Source: Synergistaceae bacterium UBA1037 (GTDB taxonomy: Bacteria > Synergistota > Synergistia > Synergistales > Synergistaceae). Taken from it: a DNA stretch of 44,410 nt. The position numbers and the translations under genes were made by a program. The stretch lies in NCBI GenBank assembly GCA_002316795.1, contig DCEE01000018.1, forward strand, positions 1 to 44,410. Reading direction: 5' to 3'. Position 1 is the stretch's first letter; the number at the start of each line of letters is the position of its first letter. The notes under the pieces are model-generated. The model was not told where the DNA came from. It saw only the letters and a program-made list of their open reading frames with translations, and did not search any database. Below are positions 7,308 to 15,730 of the stretch, piece by piece.

Positions 7308-8432
7308 ATGAAAAAGATCGTTGCCGTTATACTGCTGACCGTAATGATCCTTTGGGGGCCCTTTGACATAAAAGGGCCGGCTAATGCTGCACAGAAAACC
7401 GCATCCGCTTCCAAAACAAATAAGGAGGACGAAAAAATGGAGATGGACTTTAAAGATGAGACATACAAAAAAGAAGACGGGATAGGTGTCATATACCTGG
7501 CCGGAGGCTGTTTCTGGGGGCTGGAAAAACTGATGCAGAACATACCGGGTGTTATAAGGGGCACAAGCGGATACGCCAACGGGGATCCATCGCTAAGGCC
7601 CACATATAAGGAAGTCTGCACTGGCAGGACCGGGTACCGCGAGACGGTGCGGGTGGAATACAGTGAGGACAGGATAAGCCTGGATGCGATACTTTTTACT
7701 TTCTTCGCTGCAATAGACCCGACCGTGAGAAACAGGCAGGGCAACGACATGGGAAGCCAGTATCAGACGGGAGTATATTATACGGATGAAAGATCGGGAG
7801 CGACTGTTGCCCATGTTGCAGGCGTTGAGAGGGCCCGCCATAAAAACTTCGCAGTAGAGACAGAACCTCTGAAGTCATTTTACGATGCTGAAGAGTACCA
7901 TCAGGACTATCTCGACAAAAATCCGGGGGGATACTGCCACATAACTCCGGCAGAGATAAAAATGGCGGAGAAAATAATAGTAGATCCCGCAAAATACAGA
8001 AGGCCCTCTGACGATGAAGTCAGAAAAAAGCTGACAAAAGAACAGTATTACGTAGCGGTCGATTCCGGAACGGAACCCTCTTTCAGGAACGAATTCTGGG
8101 ATCACAAAGAAAAGGGGATTTACGTCGATATCATAACAGGCGAACCGCTTTTCTCTTCAAAGGACAAGTTTGAGAGTCCATGTGGATGGCCGGCTTTTTC
8201 AAAGGCTATAGATCCGAACACAATTGTTTATCTGAAGGATGATTCCTTCGGTATGAGAAGGACAGAGGCAAGAAGCAGGGCAGGAAATTCTCATTTGGGA
8301 CATGTGTTTTACGGTGACCCCGATTCTCCGAACGGAGTCCGATTCTGTATCAACAGCCTATCACTGAGGTTCATACCCTTCGCGGACATGGAAAGAGAGG
8401 GATACGGATACCTCAGGGAATACACTGAGTGA
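7308..8432 (+). CDS. msrAB: Exported MsrA-MsrB fusion, methionine sulfoxide reductase
   Basis: This is a 374-residue fusion that repairs both stereoisomers of methionine sulfoxide. A signal peptide (residues 1 to about 27, ending ANA) indicates export to the periplasm or cell surface. A low-complexity linker leads to the MsrA domain with the GCFWG active site (Cys68) and a GYCHI segment carrying a likely resolving cysteine. The MsrB domain carries CGWPAF and the RFCINS active site (Cys347). The two CxxC zinc pairs of many MsrB proteins are absent, as in other MsrAB fusions. The ATG follows AAGGAGG. The gene ends at a bidirectional terminator. Confidence 0.95.
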   Translation: MKKIVAVILLTVMILWGPFDIKGPANAAQKTASASKTNKEDEKMEMDFKDETYKKEDGIGVIYLAGGCFWGLEKLMQNIPGVIRGTSGYANGDPSLRPTYKEVCTGRTGYRETVRVEYSEDRISLDAILFTFFAAIDPTVRNRQGNDMGSQYQTGVYYTDERSGATVAHVAGVERARHKNFAVETEPLKSFYDAEEYHQDYLDKNPGGYCHITPAEIKMAEKIIVDPAKYRRPSDDEVRKKLTKEQYYVAVDSGTEPSFRNEFWDHKEKGIYVDIITGEPLFSSKDKFESPCGWPAFSKAIDPNTIVYLKDDSFGMRRTEARSRAGNSHLGHVFYGDPDSPNGVRFCINSLSLRFIPFADMEREGYGYLREYTE

Positions 8433-8466
8433 TCCCCCGGCAAGCGGTCTGAGGTACAAAAAAAAC

Positions 8467-8499
8467 GGTCCCCGGAAGAAAAGAATATCTCCGGGGACC
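8467..8499. terminator. Bidirectional terminator between msrAB and the DUF815 gene
   Basis: GGTCCCCGGA (8467-8476) pairs perfectly with TCCGGGGACC (8490-8499) across a 13-base loop. The minus strand continues into a run of T after the stem, and the plus strand into GCTTTTA. It lies between two convergent genes and can serve both. Confidence 0.85.
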
Positions 8500-8512
8500 C
8501 GCTTTTATAAGC

Positions 8513-9823
8513 TTATTTTACAGCATAAGGGAGCGGCTGCTCTGTTTTTCCGGCCATAAACTCCACAAACTGCCTGGCCGCTCTGCCGGAAAAACCGCCG
8601 TGCCTGAGTTCCCACTGAGTGGCCCCCAGTATCAGTTCCTCCTCGGAGGCTTCGACCCCATACTCTTTCGCAAGAGTCATAACTATATTCAGATATTCCT
8701 CCTGTTCGGGGGAGAAGTACCTTATCAGAAGGCCGAAGCGGTCTACGAGCGACATCCGCTCCTGCATTGTCTCGGACTCGTGCATATCTTCATACTTGTC
8801 ATCACGGTCCGCCCAGGTCTCCTTCATCAGGTGGCGTCTGTTTGAAGTGGCATATATGAGGATGTTGTCCGGCCTCTTTTCAAGCCCTCCCTCAATGAAA
8901 GCCTTGAGGTACTTATATTCGACCTCGAAATGTTCGAAGGAGAGGTCGTCCATAAAGATGACGAACTTATAGTTCCTGCCCTTAACAAGGTCCACGATCG
9001 CCGACAGGTCTTCGATCTGGTGCTTGTAGACCTCCACCATTCTCAATCCCTGCGGGGCAAAGCGGTTAAGAAGCGCCTTCACGGTGGATGATTTGCCGGT
9101 ACCGCTCTCGCCGTAAAGGAGGACGTTATTGGCAGGCCTGCCTTCCAGGAATGCGAGAGTGTTGTCTGCGAGCACGCTCTTCTGTTCCTCATATCCAACA
9201 AGACCCTCGAGGGTGATATCCTCGGTGTTGGTGACGGGGATCAGTTCTACCCTCCTGCCGTCCCACCTGAAGGCTTTGTTCAGCGCGTACTGCCCTGAGC
9301 CTCTTATGTAATGAAACCTGAGGATCTCTCCGTAAAATGTCTCTGTATCCGGCGCATTTCTCAGCGAATCAACAAATTCCTGGACCACATGGCCGGCATT
9401 CCTTTCCAATGCTCCATTTTCCAGCCGAAGCGGCTCATAGTCACCAAACCTGGCGAACGCATCGACCTCAAGGTCCTCGTCTATAAGCTTAAGATCAAAA
9501 TTGAAGTAGAAGCGTATTGTCTCAAGGTCATCTTTTACAACTCTGGAAAGCGTGCCATCAAGCTCTTTCCTGCGTTCCTGCGCAAGGGAGAAGGGTGTTT
9601 CGGTCTTTGCGAAGAGCATTGCCAGCCATGACTGCCACAAGTTGCCACATATACCCATCATCTCGGCAGCCTCAGCCATCCGGCACACTGAATCACAGTA
9701 CCAGGATACCGCTTCCTGCTTGTATCCGTCGTCTATCTGACCGGCGCTCTTTATCAGGCCGGATATGCAGGAGAAAACCTCGTCTTTTTCGAACTCCCTT
9801 AAGGCCATAAGTTCAGCTTTCAC
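8513..9823 (-). CDS. DUF815 family AAA+ ATPase
   Basis: This is a 436-residue cytoplasmic protein of the DUF815 (PF05673) AAA+ family, whose physiological role is not established. The N-terminal 200 residues are helical and variable. The ATPase core has LVGYEEQK, a Walker A GESGTGKS at 238-245, a Walker B FVIFMDDL at about 287-294, a sensor-like IYATSNRRHL with a conserved KETWADR stretch, and a C-terminal helical lid. The GTG start directly follows the typA stop, with AGAGGA 7 bases upstream, so it is translated as the second gene of a typA operon. Confidence 0.88.
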   Translation of the reverse strand: MKAELMALREFEKDEVFSCISGLIKSAGQIDDGYKQEAVSWYCDSVCRMAEAAEMMGICGNLWQSWLAMLFAKTETPFSLAQERRKELDGTLSRVVKDDLETIRFYFNFDLKLIDEDLEVDAFARFGDYEPLRLENGALERNAGHVVQEFVDSLRNAPDTETFYGEILRFHYIRGSGQYALNKAFRWDGRRVELIPVTNTEDITLEGLVGYEEQKSVLADNTLAFLEGRPANNVLLYGESGTGKSSTVKALLNRFAPQGLRMVEVYKHQIEDLSAIVDLVKGRNYKFVIFMDDLSFEHFEVEYKYLKAFIEGGLEKRPDNILIYATSNRRHLMKETWADRDDKYEDMHESETMQERMSLVDRFGLLIRYFSPEQEEYLNIVMTLAKEYGVEASEEELILGATQWELRHGGFSGRAARQFVEFMAGKTEQPLPYAVK

Positions 9824-11719
9824 TTATTCGTCCTCTTCTGAATCAACTATTCCTGCCTTGGCTCTGGCTTTTTTGCGTTCATCCGCGTTCAGTATCATCT
9901 TGCGTATCCTCACGTTCAAAGGGGTAACTTCGACGAGTTCGTCGTCGCTGATCCATTCCAGCGCGGTGTCTATAGTCATGATCCTCGGCACGTCAAGCAC
10001 TGTCGTCATGTCCTTCGTCGCCGACCTGTGATTGGTCTGCTGTTTTTTCTTACTGGGGTTGCACGGAAGATCTTTGTTGCGCGAACTCTCCCCGACTACC
10101 TGTCCGTTATAGACGGGTTCACCGGGCTTCACGAAAAGAGTTCCCCGCTCCTGCAGGTTGTCAAGCGCATAGCTTGTAGTGGTCCCGCTGTCCATGCTGA
10201 CAAGCGATCCCCTGCTCCTTGAGGCGATATCTCCCACCCATTCGCCGTAACCGACGAATCTTGAGGCGAGAATTCCAAGTCCCCTGGTGTCGGTGAGGAA
10301 TTCTCCCCTGTATCCGATCAGCCCTCTTGTCGGGATCCGGAAATTAAGCCTCAGAACACCTGTACCGCCATTTTCCATGTTTTTAAGCTCGCCTTTGCGC
10401 TGGGCAAGCTTCTGAATCACTATACCCTGATACTCTTCCGGAACGTCTATGATGACTTCCTCCATTGGCTCGAGTTTTTTGCCCCTGGAGTCGTACTGCA
10501 CTATTACTTCAGGCCTTGAGACACATATTTCGGAGCCCTCCCTGCGCATCTCCTCGATCAGTATGCCCAGATGGAGCTCGCCCCTGCCCGATACCTTTAT
10601 CCCGTCAGGGCGGCCAAGATCATCCATGCGGAGTGCCGGGTCCGTTTTGGTCTCCCTCTCTATCCTCGTCCTCAGCTGTCTCAGGGTTATGGCGTTTCCG
10701 TCCTGACCGGCAAAGGGGCTGGTGTTGACGAGGAAGAACATAGATACGGTCGGCTCTTCTATGTCAAGTGGGTGGAGCACCTCTCCTGAGATCTCCGGAG
10801 CGCTTATCGTATCTCCAAGATCGATGTTTTCGGGTCCTGTGAACCAGACGATATCGCCTGCGCCTACTGCATCTGCCTCTGTTTTGACAAGGCCGTTCGT
10901 CACATAAAGGTGCGTGCATGTGGAAGTCTCTGTTGAGACTGTCTCCCAGTCCGTCTGATCGTAGTCCTTCCATCTTGTATGGGTCCTTACTATCCTGTCA
11001 CCCTTGCGAAAAGTCCCCTGAAGGATCCTTCCGCATCCTATCCTTCCCAGATATTCGCTCCAGGAAAGTGTGCAGACCTGCATAAGGAAGGGCTTGTCCA
11101 TCTCAGCTTCGGGCGCCGGAACTTTATCAATGATCGTCCTGAAAAGATCATCCATGCCTGCTTTCGTATTATCTTCCCTTTTATTTAGATCGTCGACGAA
11201 CCACCCCTGGAGGCCGGATCCGTAAAGGACTGTAAAGTCGCACTGTTCTTCCGTGGCACCAAGTTCTATAAAAAGGTCGAAAGTCTTGTCAAGTGCGCCG
11301 TCTGGGTCGGCATTGGGCCTGTCTACCTTGTTGACTATTACGATAGGCTTCAGTCCGAGCTTAAGAGCGCGCATCAAAACATATCTCGTCTGGGGCATCG
11401 GGCCTTCATTTGCGTCAACGAGAAGCAGGACTGAATCGACCATTGAAAGGACCCTTTCGACCTCTCCTGAAAAGTCGGCATGTCCGGGGGTATCGACTAT
11501 GTTTATCTTGTACCCGCCCCACTCGACCGTGCAGTGTTTCGCCTTTATCGTTATCCCTCGCTCACGTTCGATGGTTCCTGCGTCCATTACACGCTCTTCC
11601 ACTACCTGATTATCCCTGAAAAGCCTGGCTGCCTTAAAAATGCCGTCTATCAGGGTGGTCTTGCCGTGGTCGATGTGGGCGATTATGGCAATATTCCTTA
11701 TTTTTGATGAATCCTGCAT
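9824..11719 (-). CDS. typA: Ribosome-associated GTPase TypA/BipA
   Basis: TypA/BipA is a translational GTPase of the EF-G family that assists ribosome assembly and stress adaptation. The 631-residue product has G1 AHIDHGKT, G2 RGITI, G3 DTPGHAD and G4 NKVD, then domain II, the EF-G-like domains, and the BipA-specific C-terminal domain with GSLVSMDSG and a lysine/arginine-rich end. The ATG at 11719 is preferred because GAAGGGA lies about 9 bases upstream; a GTG six codons earlier lacks a ribosome binding site. DUF815 follows with no gap. Confidence 0.96.
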   Translation of the reverse strand: MQDSSKIRNIAIIAHIDHGKTTLIDGIFKAARLFRDNQVVEERVMDAGTIERERGITIKAKHCTVEWGGYKINIVDTPGHADFSGEVERVLSMVDSVLLLVDANEGPMPQTRYVLMRALKLGLKPIVIVNKVDRPNADPDGALDKTFDLFIELGATEEQCDFTVLYGSGLQGWFVDDLNKREDNTKAGMDDLFRTIIDKVPAPEAEMDKPFLMQVCTLSWSEYLGRIGCGRILQGTFRKGDRIVRTHTRWKDYDQTDWETVSTETSTCTHLYVTNGLVKTEADAVGAGDIVWFTGPENIDLGDTISAPEISGEVLHPLDIEEPTVSMFFLVNTSPFAGQDGNAITLRQLRTRIERETKTDPALRMDDLGRPDGIKVSGRGELHLGILIEEMRREGSEICVSRPEVIVQYDSRGKKLEPMEEVIIDVPEEYQGIVIQKLAQRKGELKNMENGGTGVLRLNFRIPTRGLIGYRGEFLTDTRGLGILASRFVGYGEWVGDIASRSRGSLVSMDSGTTTSYALDNLQERGTLFVKPGEPVYNGQVVGESSRNKDLPCNPSKKKQQTNHRSATKDMTTVLDVPRIMTIDTALEWISDDELVEVTPLNVRIRKMILNADERKKARAKAGIVDSEEDE

Positions 11720-11844
11720 TATTTTTGTTCCCTTCACCTGCAGATTACCGCAAATACGGCACAGGTTTTTTAAAAAATTAACATCATAACAACATTCGAC
11801 AAACGGGAATTATATCACTAAAAGGGAGGACAAGTCAAAAAAAT

Positions 11845-11868
11845 TAAGCCGCCCCTGCGGGCGGCTTA
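11845..11868 (-). terminator. Terminator of the yheO-like gene
   Basis: TAAGCCGCCC (11845-11854) pairs with GGGCGGCTTA (11859-11868) across a 4-base loop. The minus strand continues AATTTTTTT. It lies 17 bases after the stop of the regulator gene and separates it from typA. Confidence 0.9.
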
Positions 11869-11885
11869 GACCATAATGGATCGGG

Positions 11886-12545
11886 CTATTTCGGGTCCTC
11901 TTCTTTCCTGGCTGACCTAAGGTCTGCGTAAAGGGTATAGCGGCTCCTGCCCATCTCTTTTGCCAGGCTTTCGATCGATCCTTTGAGCTTGAAAAAGCCC
12001 AGTCCGTCCATGTACCTTATACACTGTTTCCTCTCTTCGCTGTTTAAAAAACTCAGCGGCTTGCCAAATTTCTTTCTCGCCTTTTCTATCAGTGTCTGGT
12101 CTCCTCTGACGCCGCTGAACTTCTCAGTCCGAACATTTTCAAAGGAAAGGGGTATCGTTTTCATCATGAAATCACCCATATCCTTCAGCATGCTCGCCTT
12201 TGTCATGTCATAGTTGATGCAGAGGAATCCCACGAGTTTGTCATCCTCATCCTTTATGAGCGCTACACCGGATCGCATCGGCCTGCCATTGCCCGCTTCG
12301 GAGGGGTAGTTAGCAATGTAGTTGACCTCAACCGACATTGGATTGGACATCAGGAACTTTCCGAAATCAGTCATTGGGGCATTTATGTCCCTGCCGGTAA
12401 GATTTCCGTTGACCAGGGCCACTATGGAGGTATTTCCGTCAGAGACATCATGAAGAACTATCTCATAGTCGCTCCCGAGCATTTTTCCCAAAAGCTCGAC
12501 GATCGGTATCATGGGCTGAAGTAATGGATGTACTTTTTTTGACAT
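11886..12545 (-). CDS. YheO/DauR-like transcriptional regulator
   Basis: The 219-residue protein has an N-terminal YheO-like PAS-type domain (about 5-115) and a C-terminal DNA-binding domain of the HTH_22 type, with the recognition region in SIESLAKEMGRSRYTLYADLR. The family includes DauR, the repressor of the D-arginine dehydrogenase operon in Pseudomonas. The DauB partner there is an ornithine-cyclodeaminase-family enzyme like the one upstream here, so control of the adjacent genes is plausible. The ATG at 12545 is preferred over the TTG at 12560. A terminator (12566-12596) lies directly in front, so expression needs read-through or a promoter inside the preceding gene. Confidence 0.88.
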   Translation of the reverse strand: MSKKVHPLLQPMIPIVELLGKMLGSDYEIVLHDVSDGNTSIVALVNGNLTGRDINAPMTDFGKFLMSNPMSVEVNYIANYPSEAGNGRPMRSGVALIKDEDDKLVGFLCINYDMTKASMLKDMGDFMMKTIPLSFENVRTEKFSGVRGDQTLIEKARKKFGKPLSFLNSEERKQCIRYMDGLGFFKLKGSIESLAKEMGRSRYTLYADLRSARKEEDPK

Positions 12546-12565
12546 TTCCTCGCCTCGCAAAAAAC

Positions 12566-12596
12566 GACGGGGGATAGGTATAACTCTTCCCCCGTC
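12566..12596 (-). terminator. Terminator between the OCD-family gene and the yheO-like gene
   Basis: GACGGGGGA (12566-12574) pairs with TCCCCCGTC (12588-12596). The minus strand continues GTTTTTT. It ends the TauE/OCD-family transcript only about 20 bases before the regulator start, so it may also act as an attenuating step. Confidence 0.8.
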
Positions 12597-12612
12597 AGTA
12601 TGGTTCGTTTGA

Positions 12613-13614
12613 TTAGAGCTTGATAACTGTTCCTACTCCGGCTTCAGTCGCTTTTTTGACTATTTCAGCCGCGGCCACTATGTCTAGCGTTGCAAATCCT
12701 ACGGTCTTCAAAATGGTTATTTCGTCCTTTGAGCGTCGTCCTTCAACATTGCCAAGTATCAGTTCTCCGAGCTCTCCCGCTATCGAATCTGAAGAGAAGA
12801 GGCCCTCTTTCATCGGGATGATGAAATCTCCTGCCTCTGAAAGGACTGCTTCACGGTTGTCGACAAATATCCTGCCGGCCCTCCGTAAGAGTTCCGCTGG
12901 AAGTTCCCTCTTCTCCGGAGTGTAGGAACCGACACCGTTGATGTGGCATCCGGGCTTGATATCGTCGTTCGAGAAGACCGGGGTCGCAGAGGTCGTGACA
13001 GTTGTTATCACATCCGCATCTGTAACGGCTTTCTTGGAAGAGGCGGCTTCGATAAGTTTTACGCCGAAGCGGTCCGCAAGCTGTTGCTGCTTTTCCACAA
13101 AAGCTGCAGCGCGTCCGGGAAGGGCATCGAATATTCTTATTTCTTCAAGCTTCCTGACTGTCATGAGCGCCTCCAGCTGTGCCGCTGCCTGCCCGCCTGT
13201 TCCGAAGAGGGCCGCCACTTTGCTGTCGGGATTAGACAGAAGCTCTGTTGCGGCGCCAGATATTGCGGCCGTCCTTATCTGTGTCAGGGTCGTCCCCTCT
13301 ACGATAGCGGTCACAAGTCCCGTTGTCCCGTCTATGAGGGGAACGGTCGCCGGCACGACCGGTATGCCTTTCTCGGCATTGGCGGGAAAATAAGATACCA
13401 GCTTCACTCCGGCCATGTTTAGCTCTCCTCCGACATAGGCCGGCATGAACATGCACTGACCTTCCTTCGACTCTGTCTCTATGTTTATCCGAAGGGGCAC
13501 TACAGCCTTCCCTTTCGTGTGCAGGACGAAGGCCCTTTTGTCTGCCTCTATGGCGTCTCTCATTGTAAATACCGAAAGAATGTCTTCTCTTGATAACAGT
13601 AACATCTGCTGCAC
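12613..13614 (-). CDS. Ornithine cyclodeaminase / mu-crystallin family protein
   Basis: The 333-residue NAD(P)-dependent enzyme belongs to the OCD/mu-crystallin family, whose members include ornithine cyclodeaminase, alanine dehydrogenase, ketimine reductase and the anabolic L-arginine dehydrogenase DauB. Family marks are the VPLRI and KLVSYFP segments, an ALIDGTTG-like motif (PLIDGTTG), TQIRTAAISGAAT, and the Rossmann motif FGTGGQA near 138-144. The substrate cannot be read from the sequence. The DauR-like regulator next to it favours an amino-acid dehydrogenase. The ATG follows GGGAGAGGAG. It lies 84 bases after the TauE/SafE gene on the same strand. Confidence 0.88.
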   Translation of the reverse strand: MQQMLLLSREDILSVFTMRDAIEADKRAFVLHTKGKAVVPLRINIETESKEGQCMFMPAYVGGELNMAGVKLVSYFPANAEKGIPVVPATVPLIDGTTGLVTAIVEGTTLTQIRTAAISGAATELLSNPDSKVAALFGTGGQAAAQLEALMTVRKLEEIRIFDALPGRAAAFVEKQQQLADRFGVKLIEAASSKKAVTDADVITTVTTSATPVFSNDDIKPGCHINGVGSYTPEKRELPAELLRRAGRIFVDNREAVLSEAGDFIIPMKEGLFSSDSIAGELGELILGNVEGRRSKDEITILKTVGFATLDIVAAAEIVKKATEAGVGTVIKL

Positions 13615-13698
13615 TCCTCTCCCGAGCTTTTAAGTCTTTTCGATCCTGATTTTATTATACTTCATTGAAAAGACCGCAAGCCGTAAAAAACCTGTAAT

Positions 13699-14568
13699 TT
13701 AATTTTTATCCTTTGTGAACGCGTTCCGGAGCAGATCAAGGCCGGCGATCAGGATGACTGCCGCGACCACCCACTGGAGCATGCTGGTATCTAGGCTCTT
13801 GACGATGAATACCGCGGCAAGGACTCCGAGTATACCGAATATACTGCTGAAAAGCGTTATTTTCCGTCCGTACTGTCCAAGCCTTACGAACTCCATCCCT
13901 CCGACCGGGACTGAGAATGTGCAGGCACCCATCATGACAGGGAATGCTATCGCCGGGTTGAGTCCGAGGGCATAGACCGTCGCCATCGTGGGAGCATACG
14001 ACCCTACTCCTACGTTGTTGAGGGCACCGTATATAAGCAGAAGGACCATGCCGAGAACAAGCTTGCCGCCGGTCAGGCCTGTCGCCTCGCCGCCTGAAGG
14101 CAAGAGTCCGAATTTGCCTGCAACGACGAAAAACGCCGCGAGTACCAGTCCGACTCCCATGAACATCCTTATGTGTCTGACAGGCATCTTAACGACGAAA
14201 CGGGGGCCGAAGTAGGCTCCTGTCATCTGGGAGATTATAAGGAGTATCAGGGTCATCTGGTCCACCTGTATCGATGATATGTATGCAAGGGCCATTACAG
14301 CTACGGGGATCGCGCACTGCGTATTCAGGGTACCGGGGAGCTTGGCATCGTCAATAAGTTTCCTGGCCCGGTAAAGGACCGTTGAAAGGGCAAAGTCTGA
14401 AATACCGAATGTTGAGAAGAAGAAGCATACCGCTCCCCAGACAGCCAGCAGGACATTATTCCCGGGTTCGGCCCATGCTTCCTTCTTGTGTTTCATGAAA
14501 TCCGTGAAGAAACGGAATGCGAACAGCCCATTGACCAACACGATCAGCAAGAGCAGAATTTTTACCAT
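13699..14568 (-). CDS. TauE/SafE family membrane exporter
   Basis: The 289-residue inner-membrane protein has about eight hydrophobic segments in two halves, as in the TauE/SafE (PF01925) family of sulfite, sulfoacetate or organic-anion exporters. The segments FFFSTFGISDFALSTVL near the start and NNVGVGSYAPTMATVYALG in the second half are the repeated glycine-rich motifs. Its cargo is unknown. The ATG follows CTGGAGG. It leads a probable TauE-OCD-yheO transcript from a strong promoter at 14612-14641. Confidence 0.87.
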   Translation of the reverse strand: MVKILLLLIVLVNGLFAFRFFTDFMKHKKEAWAEPGNNVLLAVWGAVCFFFSTFGISDFALSTVLYRARKLIDDAKLPGTLNTQCAIPVAVMALAYISSIQVDQMTLILLIISQMTGAYFGPRFVVKMPVRHIRMFMGVGLVLAAFFVVAGKFGLLPSGGEATGLTGGKLVLGMVLLLIYGALNNVGVGSYAPTMATVYALGLNPAIAFPVMMGACTFSVPVGGMEFVRLGQYGRKITLFSSIFGILGVLAAVFIVKSLDTSMLQWVVAAVILIAGLDLLRNAFTKDKN

Positions 14569-14590
14569 ACTTACCAGCCTCCAGTTTAAT

Positions 14591-14604
14591 GTGATTTAAT
14601 TCAC
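14591..14604. promoter_or_regulatory. Palindromic candidate operator downstream of the TauE promoter
   Basis: GTGATTTAATTCAC is a near-perfect palindrome (12 of 14 positions symmetric). It lies between the predicted transcription start and the ribosome binding site of the TauE/SafE gene, a normal place for a repressor site. The neighbouring YheO-like regulator is one candidate, but nothing in the sequence proves it. Confidence 0.35.
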
Positions 14605-14611
14605 TATAGGA

Positions 14612-14641
14612 ATAGTAGCACTCGATACACATTTTTGTCAA
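14612..14641 (-). promoter_or_regulatory. Promoter of the TauE/SafE operon
   Basis: On the minus strand a perfect TTGACA (14641-14636) is followed after 18 bases by TACTAT (14617-14612), one mismatch from consensus. It is followed by a palindrome and the GGAGG of the exporter gene. Confidence 0.7.
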
Positions 14642-14670
14642 CTATACAATTTTTTATATTTTCGCTGTTA

Positions 14671-14719
14671 AAACAAACAGATCACCGCATTTATAATGCC
14701 GGCGGTGATCTGTTTGTTT
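14671..14719 (-). terminator. Terminator after the D-2-hydroxyacid dehydrogenase gene
   Basis: An 18-bp perfect stem (14671-14688 with 14702-14719) with a 13-base loop lies 12 bases after the dehydrogenase stop. The distal arm on the minus strand ends in T-rich sequence (CTGTTTGTTTT). It separates the ychF operon from the TauE operon. Confidence 0.8.
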
Positions 14720-14731
14720 ACTTGCCTATCT

Positions 14732-15730
14732 TCAGGGGCGCTTTTCTTTCAAAACACCGGGATTTACAAGGTTAGGAGGTACCCGGCCCTCAAGCGCTTC
14801 CACCAGGTTCGTCGCCGCAAGGCGGGCCATCCCTTCCCTGGACCTTTTAGCGGCGCTCCCTATATGAGGCATCATGACGACGTTCTCAAGCTCAAGCAGA
14901 GGTTCGTCCATGGGAACGGGCTCCTTTTCATAGACATCGAGGCCGGCTCCGTATATCCACCCCTCAGAACATGCCATGAAGAGCGCTTTCTGGTCAACGA
15001 CGGCACCCCGTGCCGTGTTGATGAGGACCGCATCATTTTTCATCATCCTGAGTTCACGCTCACCGATGAGGCCCGAAGTCTCATTCGTAAGGGCACAGTT
15101 CAGTGATACGAAATCGCTTCTCTTCAGCAGTTCTTCCAATGGAAGGTATTCGGCTCCGAGTTGTTCTTCGTGCTCGATTTTGCGAGATCTGCCGGTGTAT
15201 ATGACTTTCATGCCAAAGGCTGCGGCCCTTTTGGCGACGGCCCGGCCGATGTCACCAAAGCCCACTATTCCGAGAACAGAACCCGAGAGGTCTTTCCCTA
15301 CAAACTGGTTCGGGGACCAATGTGTCCAGCCGCCCTCCCTCATTATCTTCTCGTTCTCCCTGGCCTTCCGGGCCGTCATAAGCATCAGCATAAGGGCGGT
15401 ATCAGCCGTCGCGTCCGTAAGTACTCCGGGGGTATTTGTCACCATCACGCCAAATTCGGTCGCTGCCTTTATGTCCACGTTGTCGTAACCGACAGAGTAC
15501 AGGCTCGCGACCCTTAGTCTCTCCGCCATTTTAAAGAAGCTCCTGTCCATTGCTATTCCCATCGTCATTATCAGGCCGTCTGCATAAGGCAGGTCCCTCA
15601 TCACAGCCTCCGGATCTGGACGTCCTTCTTCGCTCCAAAGGGTAAGGTCCACCCTGCCTTCAAGGATCGACATTCCAACATCCTGTATCCTCTGGGTCAT
15701 AAAAACTTTTGGCAAGGACATCAACATCAC
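14732..15730 (-). CDS. D-isomer-specific 2-hydroxyacid dehydrogenase
   Basis: The 332-residue NAD(P)H enzyme interconverts a 2-oxoacid and its D-2-hydroxyacid; glyoxylate/hydroxypyruvate reductase is the nearest guess. It shows the SVGYDNVDI segment, the Rossmann motif GFGDIG near 168-173, and the catalytic trio in NTARGAVVD (Arg), GLDVYEKEP (Glu) and MPHIGSA (His). The open frame begins with GTG at 15730, overlapping the ROK kinase stop. The ATG at 15721 has GAGAGG about 8 bases upstream and may be the real start. It is the last gene of the ychF operon. Confidence 0.92.
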   Translation of the reverse strand: MMLMSLPKVFMTQRIQDVGMSILEGRVDLTLWSEEGRPDPEAVMRDLPYADGLIMTMGIAMDRSFFKMAERLRVASLYSVGYDNVDIKAATEFGVMVTNTPGVLTDATADTALMLMLMTARKARENEKIMREGGWTHWSPNQFVGKDLSGSVLGIVGFGDIGRAVAKRAAAFGMKVIYTGRSRKIEHEEQLGAEYLPLEELLKRSDFVSLNCALTNETSGLIGERELRMMKNDAVLINTARGAVVDQKALFMACSEGWIYGAGLDVYEKEPVPMDEPLLELENVVMMPHIGSAAKRSREGMARLAATNLVEALEGRVPPNLVNPGVLKEKRP

